This document shows, piece by piece, positions 1 through 8,860 of a DNA stretch of 64,000 nt (its first letter is position 1; each line of letters begins with the position of its first letter). The stretch spans positions 49,698 through 113,697 of the forward strand of contig NZ_JBLLVA010000015.1 of the NCBI RefSeq assembly GCF_047739745.1, in the 5' to 3' direction. The DNA is from Pseudaminobacter sp047739745 (GTDB lineage: Bacteria > Pseudomonadota > Alphaproteobacteria > Rhizobiales > Rhizobiaceae). Made by a program: the position numbers and the translations under genes. The notes below the pieces were generated by a model, which saw only the letters and a program-made list of their open reading frames with translations, had not been told where the DNA came from and made no database searches.

Positions 1-800
1 GAAAGATTTTTGCGGCAGTTTTGGCCGTTGCCGGTCTGACGGCGGGTGCTGCGCAAGCCGCCCAATGCGGCAACAACGCTTCCGGTTTCGAAGCATGGAA
101 AGCCTCCTTTGCGCAGCAGGCGGCGGCGCAGGGCGTATCCGCCAAGGCGTTGCGCGCGTTCAACGATACGAAATACGCGACCAAGACGATCTCGGCGGAC
201 CGCAACCAGAAGAGCTTCAAGCTTACCCTCAAGCAGTTCATGCAGAAGCGCGGCGGCGCGACCATCGCTTCGCGCGGCAAGAGCATGAAGAAACAGAACG
301 CCGCCCTGTTTTCGCGCATCGAGCAAACCTATGGCGTGCCTGCAGGCCCGCTGATCGCCATCTGGGGGATGGAGACCGGGTTCGGTTCCTATATGGGCAA
401 TTCCCACATCCTCTCGGCGGTGACGACGCTTGCCTATGACTGCCGCCGCTCCGAATATTTCACCAACCAGCTCTACGCGGCACTTGAACTGGTGCACAAT
501 GGCAGCCTTAATCCCGGGGCGATCGGGGCGGCTCACGGCGAAGTCGGTCAGACCCAATTCCTGCCGGCCAACGTGCTGAAATATGGCGTCGACGGCGACG
601 GCAACGGGCGCATCGACCTCATCCGCTCGAAAGCCGACGCGCTTGCCTCGACGGCGAACTTCCTGCGCGGCCATGGCTGGCAGCCGGGCGCGGGATACCA
701 GCCTGGCCAAGCCAATTTCGGAGCGCTGCAGGGCTGGAATGCCGCCTCTGTCTACCAGCAGGCCATCGCCATCATCGGCGCTGAGATCGACGGGGACTAA
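1..800 (+). CDS. Lytic murein transglycosylase, MltB/SLT_2 type (5' end outside window)
   Basis: Cleaves peptidoglycan glycan strands in the periplasm. The frame is open from base 3, and the first visible codons read KIFAAVLAVAG followed by AAQA, the hydrophobic core and cleavage region of a Sec signal peptide, so the true ATG lies just left of the window. The mature part has the catalytic glutamate motif IWGMETGFGSYMG (about 118 residues after the TTG at 21), then a Q-T-QF stretch (EVGQTQFLP) and a GDGNGRIDL segment typical of the MltB-like family. It ends normally with TAA. A perfect 8-bp inverted repeat follows, shared with the convergent argG. Family assignment is firm. The exact paralogue is not determined. 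Confidence 0.88.
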   Translation, partial: KIFAAVLAVAGLTAGAAQAAQCGNNASGFEAWKASFAQQAAAQGVSAKALRAFNDTKYATKTISADRNQKSFKLTLKQFMQKRGGATIASRGKSMKKQNAALFSRIEQTYGVPAGPLIAIWGMETGFGSYMGNSHILSAVTTLAYDCRRSEYFTNQLYAALELVHNGSLNPGAIGAAHGEVGQTQFLPANVLKYGVDGDGNGRIDLIRSKADALASTANFLRGHGWQPGAGYQPGQANFGALQGWNAASVYQQAIAIIGAEIDGD

Positions 801-843
801 GCTCCCAGATGGCTGCGGGGCCGGCGAGCGGCCTCGCACATTG

Positions 844-863
844 TGAGAGGCTTTTGCCTCTCA
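844..863. terminator. Bidirectional terminator hairpin between transglycosylase and argG
   Basis: Perfect 8-bp stem (TGAGAGGC paired with GCCTCTCA) around a TTTT loop, placed between two convergent genes. There is no long T tract, so intrinsic termination is inferred from position and stem strength only. Confidence 0.45.
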
Positions 864-908
864 TGCCTGCCAGCAGCTTCTCCCGACGAAAATGGGAGGA
901 AAGCGGCT

Positions 909-2132
909 TCAGCCGCGCCGGTCCCTTGCCGCCAGCGTGCGAAGTCTCAGCGCATTGAGGCGGATGAAGCCGGCGGCGTCCTTCTGGTCGTAGGCGCCGT
1001 GGTCGTCTTCGAAAGTGACCAGCGCATCCGAATAGAGCGACTTGTCCGAGCGGCGGCCGACGACGATGACATTGCCCTTGTAGAGCTTCAGCCGAACCTC
1101 GCCCTCCACGTTCTCCTGGCTCTTGTCGATCGCCGCCTGCAGCATCTCGCGCTCGGGCGAGAACCAGAAGCCGTTATAGATCAGCTCTGCATAGCGCGGC
1201 ATCAACTCGTCCTTGAGGTGTGCTGCGCCCCGGTCGAGCGTGATCGATTCCATTGCGCGGTGTGCGGCAAGCAGGATCGTGCCGCCGGGGGTCTCGTAGA
1301 CGCCGCGCGATTTCATGCCGACGAAGCGGTTCTCGACCAGGTCGAGCCGGCCGATGCCATTGTCGCGGCCAAGGTCGTTGAGCGCGGCCAGCATCGAGGC
1401 CGGCGACAGCGCCTTGCCGTTCAAGGCGACCGGATCGCCATTCCTGAATTCCAACGTGATCTCGGTGACGGCGTCGGGCGCATCCATCGGCGATACGGTG
1501 CGCTGGTGGACATATTCCGGCGGCTCGCTCCATGGGTCTTCCAGCACCTTGCCTTCGGAGGAGGAGTGCAGCAGGTTGGCGTCGACGGAGAACGGCGCCT
1601 CGCCCTGCTTGTCCTTCGGCACCGGGATCTGGTGAGCCTGGGCGAATTCGATGAGATCGGTGCGTGACTTGAACGACCAGTCGCGCCATGGGGCGATGAC
1701 CTTGATGTCCGGATTAAGCGCATAGGCCGACAGTTCGAAGCGGACCTGGTCGTTGCCCTTGCCTGTCGCACCATGGGCGATGGCGTCGGCGCCGGTTTCG
1801 CATGCGATGTCGACCAGATGCTTCGAGATCAACGGCCGGGCGATCGAGGTGCCGAGCAGATATGTGCCTTCATAGACGGCATTGGCGCGGAACATCGGGA
1901 AGACGAAATCGCGGACGAATTCCTCGCGGACATCCATGATGCGAATGTCCTTGATGCCCATCAGCTCGGCCTTCTTGCGCGCCGGCTCCAGCTCGCCGCC
2001 CTGGCCGAGATCGGCGGTGAAGGTGACGACTTCGGCACCGAGTTCGGTCTGCAGCCACTTCAGGATGATGGAGGTATCGAGGCCGCCGGAATAGGCAAGA
2101 ACGACCTTTTTCACGTCTTTCAACTTGGACAT
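909..2132 (-). CDS. argG: Argininosuccinate synthase
   Basis: Cytoplasmic enzyme that joins citrulline and aspartate with ATP in arginine biosynthesis. The 407-residue product starts MSKLKDVKKVVLAYSGGLDTS, in which the SGGLDTS loop is the N-type ATP pyrophosphatase signature. Later motifs such as SIARPLISKH and AHGATGKGNDQVRFE bind citrulline and aspartate. The length matches the family. I chose the ATG at 2132 over an in-frame ATG 51 bases upstream because the family begins a few residues before the VVLAYSGGLD strand. Transcribed alone, divergent from the exported protein at 2296 and convergent with the transglycosylase. Confidence 0.97.
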   Translation of the reverse strand: MSKLKDVKKVVLAYSGGLDTSIILKWLQTELGAEVVTFTADLGQGGELEPARKKAELMGIKDIRIMDVREEFVRDFVFPMFRANAVYEGTYLLGTSIARPLISKHLVDIACETGADAIAHGATGKGNDQVRFELSAYALNPDIKVIAPWRDWSFKSRTDLIEFAQAHQIPVPKDKQGEAPFSVDANLLHSSSEGKVLEDPWSEPPEYVHQRTVSPMDAPDAVTEITLEFRNGDPVALNGKALSPASMLAALNDLGRDNGIGRLDLVENRFVGMKSRGVYETPGGTILLAAHRAMESITLDRGAAHLKDELMPRYAELIYNGFWFSPEREMLQAAIDKSQENVEGEVRLKLYKGNVIVVGRRSDKSLYSDALVTFEDDHGAYDQKDAAGFIRLNALRLRTLAARDRRG

Positions 2133-2295
2133 TGTTTTTTCCGCGTTTGATGGCGGCGGCGCAGAGCCGCGCTTCGGCGGCACTAATAGCAGGAAAGCTT
2201 ATGCGGGCAAGGCCTGCGAACCCGTCGCCTTGGCGTGCAGCGGCTTACCGGCGGCATTCAATAGAGTTTTAACGATTCTGCCAAAGAGTCGCGGG

Positions 2296-3216
2296 ATGCC
2301 GAAGCTCTCCGCAAATCTCCGACCCTTCCTGGCAGCCGGATTGCTGCTTCTGTCCAGCGGGCTTTCGTCCTTGGCCGCAGAGCGCTGGGAAGAAGCCGGC
2401 AGCGGTGCCGTCGCGATATTGCCGGCGCCGGCCAAGGCGGAGGGGGTGGTCGGCGGTTCGCTCGTCTGCGCCGAACAACGCTGGAATTTGCGCCTGCGCC
2501 GCGAGGAAACTGGACCGGCGGGGTTCCTCGAGCGACAGGGCAAGATTTCCGTCGACGGCCAAACATTCGCGGTCGGCGTCAAGACAGAGCCCAGTCATAT
2601 GACCGCCTCCGTGACGGCAGAGATGCTCGAAGCGTTGAAACGGGGCGGCAGACTTTCTGTTTCGGTTGAAGGTGGCGGACCTTCCGTCGATGCCGTCTTT
2701 TCGCTGAAAGGCTCGCGCGCAACAATTGAAGCGGTCGCGCCAAAATGCAGCCAGATCGATATGTCAGCCTACAGGCAGATCGCCTTCTCGGATGCGGATC
2801 CGGCGGTGCCGCAAGCACGCGCCGCCATCACCCGCGAGATCGGCCTGTTTCGGGCGGCGACCGGCAAGCAACCGGCGATCACGGCCGCCATTCTGGATGT
2901 CGCTCCGCAAAAGCGCCTGCTGTTTGCTTCGCTCTGCGGCTCGACAAGCTACTACGGCAAGTCCGGCTGCAACATCACCGTCCACGCCAAGGAGGATTCG
3001 GGCGCATGGCGCGAGGTCTTCAACAGCGAAGGCATGAATCTCTATCTCGATCCGAACACGTCGCATGACGGCTGGCCCAACCTGATGGCGCTGCCGCTTT
3101 CGGGTGGAACGGAAGCGACACGCTGGGTCTGGAACGGCCACGCCTATGAGGTCCGCGACGAGTTGCTGGCCGAGGAGGACAGACTGGTCGAGGGCCTGCG
3201 CGGCACCACGCAATAG
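2296..3216 (+). CDS. Hypothetical exported protein
   Basis: A 306-residue protein that I cannot assign to a named family. It starts at the ATG followed by PKLSANLRPF, then a hydrophobic stretch and an SSLAAE cleavage region, a good Sec signal peptide. The mature protein has several cysteines (SLVCAEQRW, KCSQID, LCGSTSYYGKSGC), which suggests a disulfide-stabilised periplasmic domain. The open frame extends upstream to 2125, but that part overlaps the argG start region and lacks a signal. It is divergent from argG with about 160 bases between starts. Function unknown. Confidence 0.75.
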   Translation: MPKLSANLRPFLAAGLLLLSSGLSSLAAERWEEAGSGAVAILPAPAKAEGVVGGSLVCAEQRWNLRLRREETGPAGFLERQGKISVDGQTFAVGVKTEPSHMTASVTAEMLEALKRGGRLSVSVEGGGPSVDAVFSLKGSRATIEAVAPKCSQIDMSAYRQIAFSDADPAVPQARAAITREIGLFRAATGKQPAITAAILDVAPQKRLLFASLCGSTSYYGKSGCNITVHAKEDSGAWREVFNSEGMNLYLDPNTSHDGWPNLMALPLSGGTEATRWVWNGHAYEVRDELLAEEDRLVEGLRGTTQ

Positions 3217-3285
3217 CGGCTCGTTGCCGCTGGCGCGGGAAAGAGGCTTCGGGTAAATTGCGCCGTTTCCAGCCGGGCGCGCAAG

Positions 3286-3927
3286 ATGACGTTCATTCCC
3301 GACACCGCAACCATCCTGCAATTCGCCATCGCGACCTTCATCATCTCGATCACGCCCGGCCCGGATATGACGCTGTTCGTCGGGCGCGCGCTTTCGCAAG
3401 GTCGCGCCGCCGGCTTTGCCTGCATGTCGGGCGCCTTCACCGGCATTCTCATCCACACGACGCTGGTGGCGCTCGGCCTTTCGGCGCTGATCGTCGCCTC
3501 GCCGCAGGCCTTCCTGGTGCTGAAGATCGGCGGCGCGCTCTATCTGGTGTGGCTCGCCTGGCAGGCAATTCGCCACGGTTCGGCGTTCTCGCCGGAAAGG
3601 AAACGCGGAGCCGCCAACACGCTGTTTCAGAACTGGGCGACGGGGCTTGGCATCAACCTGCTCAATCCCAAGATCATCCTGTTCTTCATGACCTTCCTGC
3701 CGCAGTTCGTATCGCCGCACGATCCGCATGCGCCGGGCAAGCTGTTCTTCCTCGGCGTCCTGTTCATTGTGCTGGCCTTGCCGCTGACCGCGCCGATGGT
3801 GATTGCCGCCGACAGGTTCGCCGGACTGCTGAAGAAGAACCCGAAGGCGACGCGTGTCGTGGACTATCTGTTTGCCGGAGTGTTTTCCGTCTTCGCGCTC
3901 AAGATCCTGACGGCCCAGGCGAAATAG
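3286..3927 (+). CDS. LysE/RhtB family amino-acid exporter
   Basis: Inner-membrane exporter of about the usual family length (213 residues). The N-terminus has FIISITPGPDMTLFVGRAL, the TPGPD motif conserved in LysE/RhtB proteins. Roughly five to six hydrophobic segments follow, including the GGALYLVWLAWQAIR and GLGINLLNPKIILFFMTFLP motifs of the family. Substrate cannot be read from sequence; candidates are homoserine lactones, threonine, lysine or other amino acids. Its 3' end overlaps the convergent gene at 3899-4375 by 29 bases. Confidence 0.9.
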   Translation: MTFIPDTATILQFAIATFIISITPGPDMTLFVGRALSQGRAAGFACMSGAFTGILIHTTLVALGLSALIVASPQAFLVLKIGGALYLVWLAWQAIRHGSAFSPERKRGAANTLFQNWATGLGINLLNPKIILFFMTFLPQFVSPHDPHAPGKLFFLGVLFIVLALPLTAPMVIAADRFAGLLKKNPKATRVVDYLFAGVFSVFALKILTAQAK

Positions 3928-4375
3928 AATCTTCGCGCCAAATTCCAGCCGAGCGCCCGGCGACTAGCCAATAGGCGATGCCGCCGACCATGCCGCTGCC
4001 AATCACCGCAAAGATCAGATGCAGTTCGAGCTCGAGCCCGTCGAACTCGGACTGGGGCATGGACGCATACCAGAACAGCCAAACGACGACCGCGCTGATG
4101 CACCCGCCGGCGATGGCGTGGAGCAGCCAGTCGCGTCTGCCGATGATCTCCCCAAGCAGAATGGCGACCACCGACGGGAAAAAAGCGAAATAGCCGATAA
4201 AGAGCGCAACCACCGGCACCGAAACGAACATCGGTCCGGCCACGACGAAGGGCGTTTCTTCCGGGGCGAGCCCGAGAGCGCCGAGCGCCAGCAGGTTGAG
4301 GAATGCGCTCGCAGCGAGCGTCGCGGCCGCATAGCCAAGGAGGACAATGGTAAATCTGGCCAGGATACGGCTCAC
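3899..4375 (-). CDS. Hypothetical multi-pass membrane protein
   Basis: A 158-residue protein with about four hydrophobic segments (near residues 7-30, 45-75, 85-105 and 120-140) and a short polar tail; no family recognised. The start is GTG at 4375, overlapping the rlmN stop codon as GTGA, so it is probably translated by coupling as the second gene of an rlmN operon. Its 3' end overlaps the convergent LysE-type gene by 29 bases. Composition matches its neighbours. Confidence 0.65.
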   Translation of the reverse strand: MSRILARFTIVLLGYAAATLAASAFLNLLALGALGLAPEETPFVVAGPMFVSVPVVALFIGYFAFFPSVVAILLGEIIGRRDWLLHAIAGGCISAVVVWLFWYASMPQSEFDGLELELHLIFAVIGSGMVGGIAYWLVAGRSAGIWREDSISPGPSGS

Positions 4376-5607
4376 GCCTCGCCGTGTCCTGCGATCATCA
4401 TGGCTTCGAGCGCCAGGCGCTCGGTTTTCTTCAGGCGCTCGGATTCGGATTTGAGCTGGCCGCAGGCGGCGAGGATGTCACGGCCGCGCGGCGTGCGGAT
4501 CGGCGAGGCATAGCCGGCATTGTTGATGTAATCGGCGAATTTCTCGATCGTTTCCCAGTCGGAACACTGGTAATTCGTGCCCGGCCACGGATTGAACGGG
4601 ATAAGGTTGATCTTCGCCGGAATGCCCTTCAGCAGCCGGACCAGCGCCTTGGCGTCGTCGATGGAATCGTTGACGTCCTTCAGCATCACATATTCGAAGG
4701 TGATGCGCCGCGCGTTCGACAAGCCGGGATAGGCGCGGCAGGCGGCGATCAGCTCGTTTAGCGGGTATTTCTTGTTGATCGGCACCAGAAGGTCGCGCAG
4801 ATCGTCATTGGTGGCATGCAGCGAAATGGCCAGCATGACGCCGATCTCGTCGCCGGTGCGGTAGATCTCCGGCACGACGCCCGAGGTCGAAAGCGTGATG
4901 CGGCGCTTGGACAAGGATAGGCCGTCGCCGTCGGAGGCAATCAGCAGCGCCTTCTTGACCTCTTCGAAATTATAGAGCGGCTCGCCCATGCCCATCATGA
5001 CGATGTTCGAGACCTTCCGCCCCTCCGCCGGCACGATGGCGCCATCGGGCGTATCGCGGTCGGGAAAGTCGCCCAGCCGGTCGCGCGCCGACATCAGCTG
5101 CGCGAGAATTTCCTCGGCGGTGAGATTTCGCACCAGCTTCTGCGTGCCGGTGTGGCAAAAGGAGCAGGTCAGCGTGCAGCCGACCTGGCTGGAAATGCAC
5201 AGCGTGCCGCGCCCTTCCTCGGGAATATAGACGGTTTCTATTTCAACCGGGCGTCCTGCCCCGCGTGCGGGAAAGCGGAACAGCCATTTGCGCGTGCCGT
5301 CGTTGGAAATCTGTTCCTCGACGATTTCCGGGCGCGCAATGGTGAAGTGCCGGTCGAGATTGGCGCGCAGCTCCTTGGAGATGTTGAACATATGCGCGAA
5401 ATCGCTGACGCCGCGCACATAGAGCCAATGCCAGAGCTGCTGTACACGCATCTTTTGCTGGCGTTCAGGCACAATGCCGGCGCCAACCAGCGCTTCGCCC
5501 ATCTCCGCGCGGGTGAGGCCGACCAAGGATTGCTTGACGGGCGCTGCCGAGCGCGCGCGCAGCGCGTCGCGGGCCGTGTCGGTTGTGAGATCGAGCGAGA
5601 GAGCCAT
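4372..5607 (-). CDS. rlmN: Dual-specificity 23S rRNA/tRNA adenine-C2 methyltransferase RlmN
   Basis: Radical-SAM enzyme that methylates C2 of A2503 in 23S rRNA and A37 in some tRNAs, affecting peptidyl-transferase function. The 411-residue protein carries CTLTCSFC (the C-x3-C-x2-C cluster motif), the GMGEPLYNFEEV stretch and a C-terminal TPRGRDILAACGQL segment with the methyl-carrying cysteine. I chose the ATG at 5607 (MALSLDLTTD) over an in-frame ATG 51 bases upstream. The stop overlaps the GTG of the following membrane-protein gene, which implies co-transcription. Confidence 0.96.
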   Translation of the reverse strand: MALSLDLTTDTARDALRARSAAPVKQSLVGLTRAEMGEALVGAGIVPERQQKMRVQQLWHWLYVRGVSDFAHMFNISKELRANLDRHFTIARPEIVEEQISNDGTRKWLFRFPARGAGRPVEIETVYIPEEGRGTLCISSQVGCTLTCSFCHTGTQKLVRNLTAEEILAQLMSARDRLGDFPDRDTPDGAIVPAEGRKVSNIVMMGMGEPLYNFEEVKKALLIASDGDGLSLSKRRITLSTSGVVPEIYRTGDEIGVMLAISLHATNDDLRDLLVPINKKYPLNELIAACRAYPGLSNARRITFEYVMLKDVNDSIDDAKALVRLLKGIPAKINLIPFNPWPGTNYQCSDWETIEKFADYINNAGYASPIRTPRGRDILAACGQLKSESERLKKTERLALEAMMIAGHGEA

Positions 5608-5758
5608 GTTACCGGGTTCGAAGCTGTTCGGCCCCCTATGCGGACCTTTGCGGCGCACATATCACGAGATCGCCGCGCCGTCACCTCGGCTGCATATGGC
5701 AACGCCGCCGGCGTTTCGCCAGCGGCTCGTTACGCTAGGACCAATCCGATGCCGTGCC

Positions 5759-6262
5759 TTACTTGCAGTTGGCGATGGAGGTCAGGGCCGCCGAAATGCC
5801 TTTCAGGGAGAAGGTGTAGTTGGTCGGATTGCCGCGCCCGGACTTCGCCGCCACCTTCATGTCGGCGCCGGCCTTCATGGCTGCGATCAGAACGGGCTCC
5901 TCGGCAGCGTTTTCCACCCAGGCCGACTTGCCGCGCGTGAACATCGAGAACGACTTGTCGCCGACGGTGACCGAAACCTTGGAATTCGCCTGGAAATCGT
6001 AGGAGGCGATGAATTGCGGCTCATAGGAAACGGACTGGCCGGGCCGCTGGCTGACGAAGAAGAAGATGTCGCCGTGATCGAGACTCGAGGGTTGCTTGTC
6101 GGTCGGCACGGTCAGCACGTAGCAAACCTTGCCGGTGTTGGCCTGGTAGCTGTAGGTGCCCCATGCGTTGTGCTGGCCTATCTTCGTGGCCGACTGGGCC
6201 AGCGAGGGCATGGCGCTCGCGACCAGCATCAGGCTCGAAAAAAGGGCAATCGATCCACGCAT
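5759..6262 (-). CDS. Invasion-associated locus B (IalB) family secreted protein
   Basis: A 167-residue secreted protein with an N-terminal signal peptide (SLMLVASAMPSLAQSA) followed by the IalB-like fold: HNAWGTYSYQ, a KVCYVLT strand, FFFVSQRPG and a C-terminal TFSLKGISAALTSIANCK. Two cysteines can form the conserved disulfide. The family was named from Bartonella but is widespread in free-living rhizobia, where its role is unclear. I chose the ATG at 6262 because AGGA lies about nine bases upstream on this strand; an in-frame ATG at 6280 is possible. The leader contains three near-direct repeats at 6284-6323. Confidence 0.82.
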   Translation of the reverse strand: MRGSIALFSSLMLVASAMPSLAQSATKIGQHNAWGTYSYQANTGKVCYVLTVPTDKQPSSLDHGDIFFFVSQRPGQSVSYEPQFIASYDFQANSKVSVTVGDKSFSMFTRGKSAWVENAAEEPVLIAAMKAGADMKVAAKSGRGNPTNYTFSLKGISAALTSIANCK

Positions 6263-6283
6263 CGGCTTCGTTCCTGTCATTCG

Positions 6284-6323
6284 TATGTATTTGGCGTATG
6301 TGTTTCGGCGCATGTATTTGCAA
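6284..6323. repeat. Three short direct repeats upstream of the IalB-like gene
   Basis: TATGTATTTGGCG, TATGTGTTTCGGCG and CATGTATTTGCAA follow one another with a 13-14 base period, directly upstream of the IalB-like start. They could be an array of regulator half-sites or simple slippage. The remainder of the 6324-6574 interval shows no gene or clear signal. Confidence 0.5.
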
Positions 6324-6574
6324 TGTGCGGCGGGCGGGCCCGAAGCGACCAACCCGTTTGGTTCATTTTGATTTAATCTGGGTTACCAAACCGTGAATGA
6401 TCCTCGCAAAGAAGATCATTTGCACCGATCCTATCCGCCACCTGCCTTCGATCCGTCGCCGGATACTCACGCTTCGTCCCTGAAGCGAGTTGAAAACCAC
6501 GAAAAAGGCGACATTTTGTCAGGCCTTAGCACGCAGACTGTCCTCCGGACACACGGAGTTGCAGGTGCGAGGGC

Positions 6575-6952
6575 TCAGGCGATATCGTCAAGCGCCTTTC
6601 TGGCGGCGAGGCGATGGGCAGGGGTGACATGGGCGCGCACGGCCGCGATCGCAGTCGTCAGCACCGCAATATCGTCGGTGAAGCCAAGGCCCAGGATGAT
6701 ATCGGGTATGGCGTCGGTCGGCAGCACGAAATAGGCCAGCGCCCCGAAGAGGATTCCCTTGGTCCGCAGCGGCGTCCGCCGGTCGAGCGCGCAATAATAG
6801 GCGGCGACGACCTCCTCCATGAAGGGGATGTGACGTGCGGCGCGCTTGGCGGTGTGCCAGAACTTTTCGCGCACGCTCGTTTCGTCACGTTCGAAACGAT
6901 GGTTTTTTTCGTCATGCTCGAAATGACGATCGAACTTGCCGGTATTGGGCAT
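6575..6952 (-). CDS. YkvA/DUF1232 family membrane protein
   Basis: A 125-residue protein ending in the DUF1232 signature: GALAYFVLPTDAIPDIILG followed by FTDDIAVLTTAI, a hydrophobic hairpin with conserved P-D-x-I-P-D and DD pairs. The N-terminal 45 residues are charged and His/Glu-rich. Members are small membrane-associated proteins of unknown function. Transcribed divergently from the phosphatase gene at 7038, with about 85 bases between starts. Confidence 0.85.
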   Translation of the reverse strand: MPNTGKFDRHFEHDEKNHRFERDETSVREKFWHTAKRAARHIPFMEEVVAAYYCALDRRTPLRTKGILFGALAYFVLPTDAIPDIILGLGFTDDIAVLTTAIAAVRAHVTPAHRLAARKALDDIA

Positions 6953-7037
6953 TCGTTGTCTCCTCTGCGCGCAAATGTGGTATTGCAGGCGAGCGGCTGC
7001 AAGATATTCCTGGCTGCATCACCACGGCGCCGGATCG

Positions 7038-7553
7038 ATGATCGAAAAATCCCAGAAATCCATCCTATTTGTCTGTCTCGGCAATATCTGCCGCTCGCCC
7101 CTGGCCGAAGGCGTGTTTCGCGCCGTGGTCTGCGAGCGCGGCATCGAAGACGGATTCACGCTGGATTCAGCCGGCACCGGCGGCTGGCACATGGGATCGG
7201 CGCCCGATCCGCGCTCGATGGCGGTTGCGGCCGAGCACGGCATCGACATCTCCATGCAGAAGGCGCGCAAGGTGGTGCCGGCGGACTTCCAGCGCTTCGA
7301 CTTGATCCTGGCGATGGACCGTTCGAATGTCGACGACCTGATCCGTATCGCACCGACGGAAGCCCGCGACCGGGTGCACCTCTTTCTTGATTTCGCAGCC
7401 GGCGAAATTGGCGACGTGCCCGACCCGTATTATGGCGGGCCTGATGGTTTCGTCTCAGTCTACCGCATGATCCGGAATGCTTCGGAACTGCTCGCCGACA
7501 CGCTGGAGCGCAGGTCCGCGCCTGAGAGCGGCCAGGCCTCCTCGATGAGATAA
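7038..7553 (+). CDS. Low-molecular-weight protein-tyrosine phosphatase
   Basis: Cytoplasmic phosphatase of the LMW-PTP family (171 residues). The P-loop VCLGNICRSPLAEG supplies the nucleophilic cysteine and arginine (C-x5-R plus S), and VPDPYYGG near residue 130 carries the general-acid aspartate. I chose the ATG at 7038 (MIEKSQKSILFVC), 10 residues before the first core strand. The last 20 residues are unusual and their coding overlaps the 3' end of the convergent thpR gene by 94 bases. Targets are unknown; relatives dephosphorylate tyrosine kinases of polysaccharide synthesis. Confidence 0.93.
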   Translation: MIEKSQKSILFVCLGNICRSPLAEGVFRAVVCERGIEDGFTLDSAGTGGWHMGSAPDPRSMAVAAEHGIDISMQKARKVVPADFQRFDLILAMDRSNVDDLIRIAPTEARDRVHLFLDFAAGEIGDVPDPYYGGPDGFVSVYRMIRNASELLADTLERRSAPESGQASSMR

Positions 7554-8053
7554 GGTCCGCCGCCGACCGAATCGCGCGATGACATCAGCACGAAGCGACT
7601 GACCTTGAAGGGGGCGGTTGAGAAATTCCCGCGGGCCGACAGATAGCGGGCCACGTCCTCCGCCGTCGAATTGCGCAGCCGCGCCAGCGTGACATGCGGC
7701 ATGAACTTGCGCGGATCGGCGGGTATGCCCAGCCGTTGGCAGATGCGCTCGATCTCGGCTTGAAGGGCAGTCAATTCCGGCGAGGCCGAAACTCCCGCCC
7801 ACACGGCATGTGGCTTTTTCGAGCCGAATGCGCCGACGCCGGCGAGTTGCAGTTGGAACGAGGGCCTGTGAACGCGATCGAGCGCGTTGGCGATCTCGTC
7901 GGCGACATGGCCTTCCACATCGCCGATGAAACGCAAGGTCAGGTGATAGTTCTCGACATCGATCCAGCGGGCTCCGGGCAGACCTCCCCGGAGCAGAGAG
8001 AGCGAAAGCGTCGCATCTCGTGGAATTTCGAGGGCGGTGAAAAGTCGCGGCAT
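7460..8053 (-). CDS. thpR: RNA 2',3'-cyclic phosphodiesterase (2H phosphoesterase)
   Basis: Opens 2',3'-cyclic phosphates on RNA. The two catalytic H-x-T-x motifs are NYHLTLRFIG near residue 40 and FMPHVTLARL near residue 120, with the usual spacing. The start is the ATG at 8053 (MPRLFTALEIP). Related proteins usually end just after the GGGPYLIEEAWPL segment; here about 21 extra residues follow, encoded opposite the 3' end of the phosphatase gene. That tail is probably a late read-through acquisition and not part of the fold. Confidence 0.9.
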   Translation of the reverse strand: MPRLFTALEIPRDATLSLSLLRGGLPGARWIDVENYHLTLRFIGDVEGHVADEIANALDRVHRPSFQLQLAGVGAFGSKKPHAVWAGVSASPELTALQAEIERICQRLGIPADPRKFMPHVTLARLRNSTAEDVARYLSARGNFSTAPFKVSRFVLMSSRDSVGGGPYLIEEAWPLSGADLRSSVSASSSEAFRIMR

Positions 8054-8154
8054 ACGCAGCCTCCTCGAATCGAATTCATGACTACAGCGAATCATCGATC
8101 CTTGCGGTGAGCAAGCTGATTGTTGCTCATGTCGGAGCGATGACGATTTCTCTC

Positions 8155-8799
8155 CTACGTGTTGGGTCGTCCCTCGGTGATCACGCGTTCGACGACGGGC
8201 AATATATGCTTGACCAGGCGCTCGATGCCGGCGGCGTTGGGGTGCATGCCATCCTCGAGCAGCAGCGTATTGTCGGCCACCACCCCATCCAGAAAGAAAG
8301 GATAGAGCGGAACGTCGTATTTTTTGGCGAGCCTCGGATAGATGGCGTCGAAGGATGCCGCGTAGGCCGCGCCGAGATTGGGTGCGGCGCGCATGCCGGC
8401 AAGCAGCACGGGAATGTTGCGCTCTTGAAGCCGGGTCAGCATCTCGTCGAGATTCTTCTCGGTGATGTCAGGTGAAACGCCGCGCAGCATGTCATTGGCC
8501 CCGAGTTCGAGGATGACCAGTTGCGTGCCGTCCGGCACCGACCAGTCGAGCCGTGACAGGCCGCCGCTGGTGGTGTCTCCGGAAACGCCGGCGTTGGCGA
8601 TCACGACATCGTGACCGTTTGCGCGTAGCGCCGCCTCGAGCTTTTCGGGAAAGCTCTGGCCGGCATCGAGGCCATAGCCGGCCATCAGGCTGTCGCCGAA
8701 GCCGACGATGCGCATCGGCTCTGCCCTGGCGGCGGTCAATACCGCGAAAAGGGCGAGGAGTGCGACGAAAAGGAGAGAACTTGGTTGTTTGAATGCCAT
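8155..8799 (-). CDS. Arylesterase/lysophospholipase of the GDSL (TesA-like) family
   Basis: Exported SGNH hydrolase of 214 residues. After a signal peptide (LLFVALLALFAVLTAARA) come the block I motif GFGDSLMAGYG with the nucleophilic Ser, block III GANDMLRG with the Asn, and block V DGMHPNAAG with the Asp-His pair. The start is the ATG at 8799, giving a clean signal peptide; the open frame runs further upstream into the divergent ABC gene and that part is not coding. The divergent layout tesA / ybbA-ybbP is the same as in E. coli, supporting a functional link between the esterase and the ABC pair. Confidence 0.9.
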   Translation of the reverse strand: MAFKQPSSLLFVALLALFAVLTAARAEPMRIVGFGDSLMAGYGLDAGQSFPEKLEAALRANGHDVVIANAGVSGDTTSGGLSRLDWSVPDGTQLVILELGANDMLRGVSPDITEKNLDEMLTRLQERNIPVLLAGMRAAPNLGAAYAASFDAIYPRLAKKYDVPLYPFFLDGVVADNTLLLEDGMHPNAAGIERLVKHILPVVERVITEGRPNT

Positions 8800-8860
8800 G
8801 ATCCAAAGCCCATATGACGACGGTCCCGCTTCTTCTTTTTCCATATAGGACAGTTCTGCC

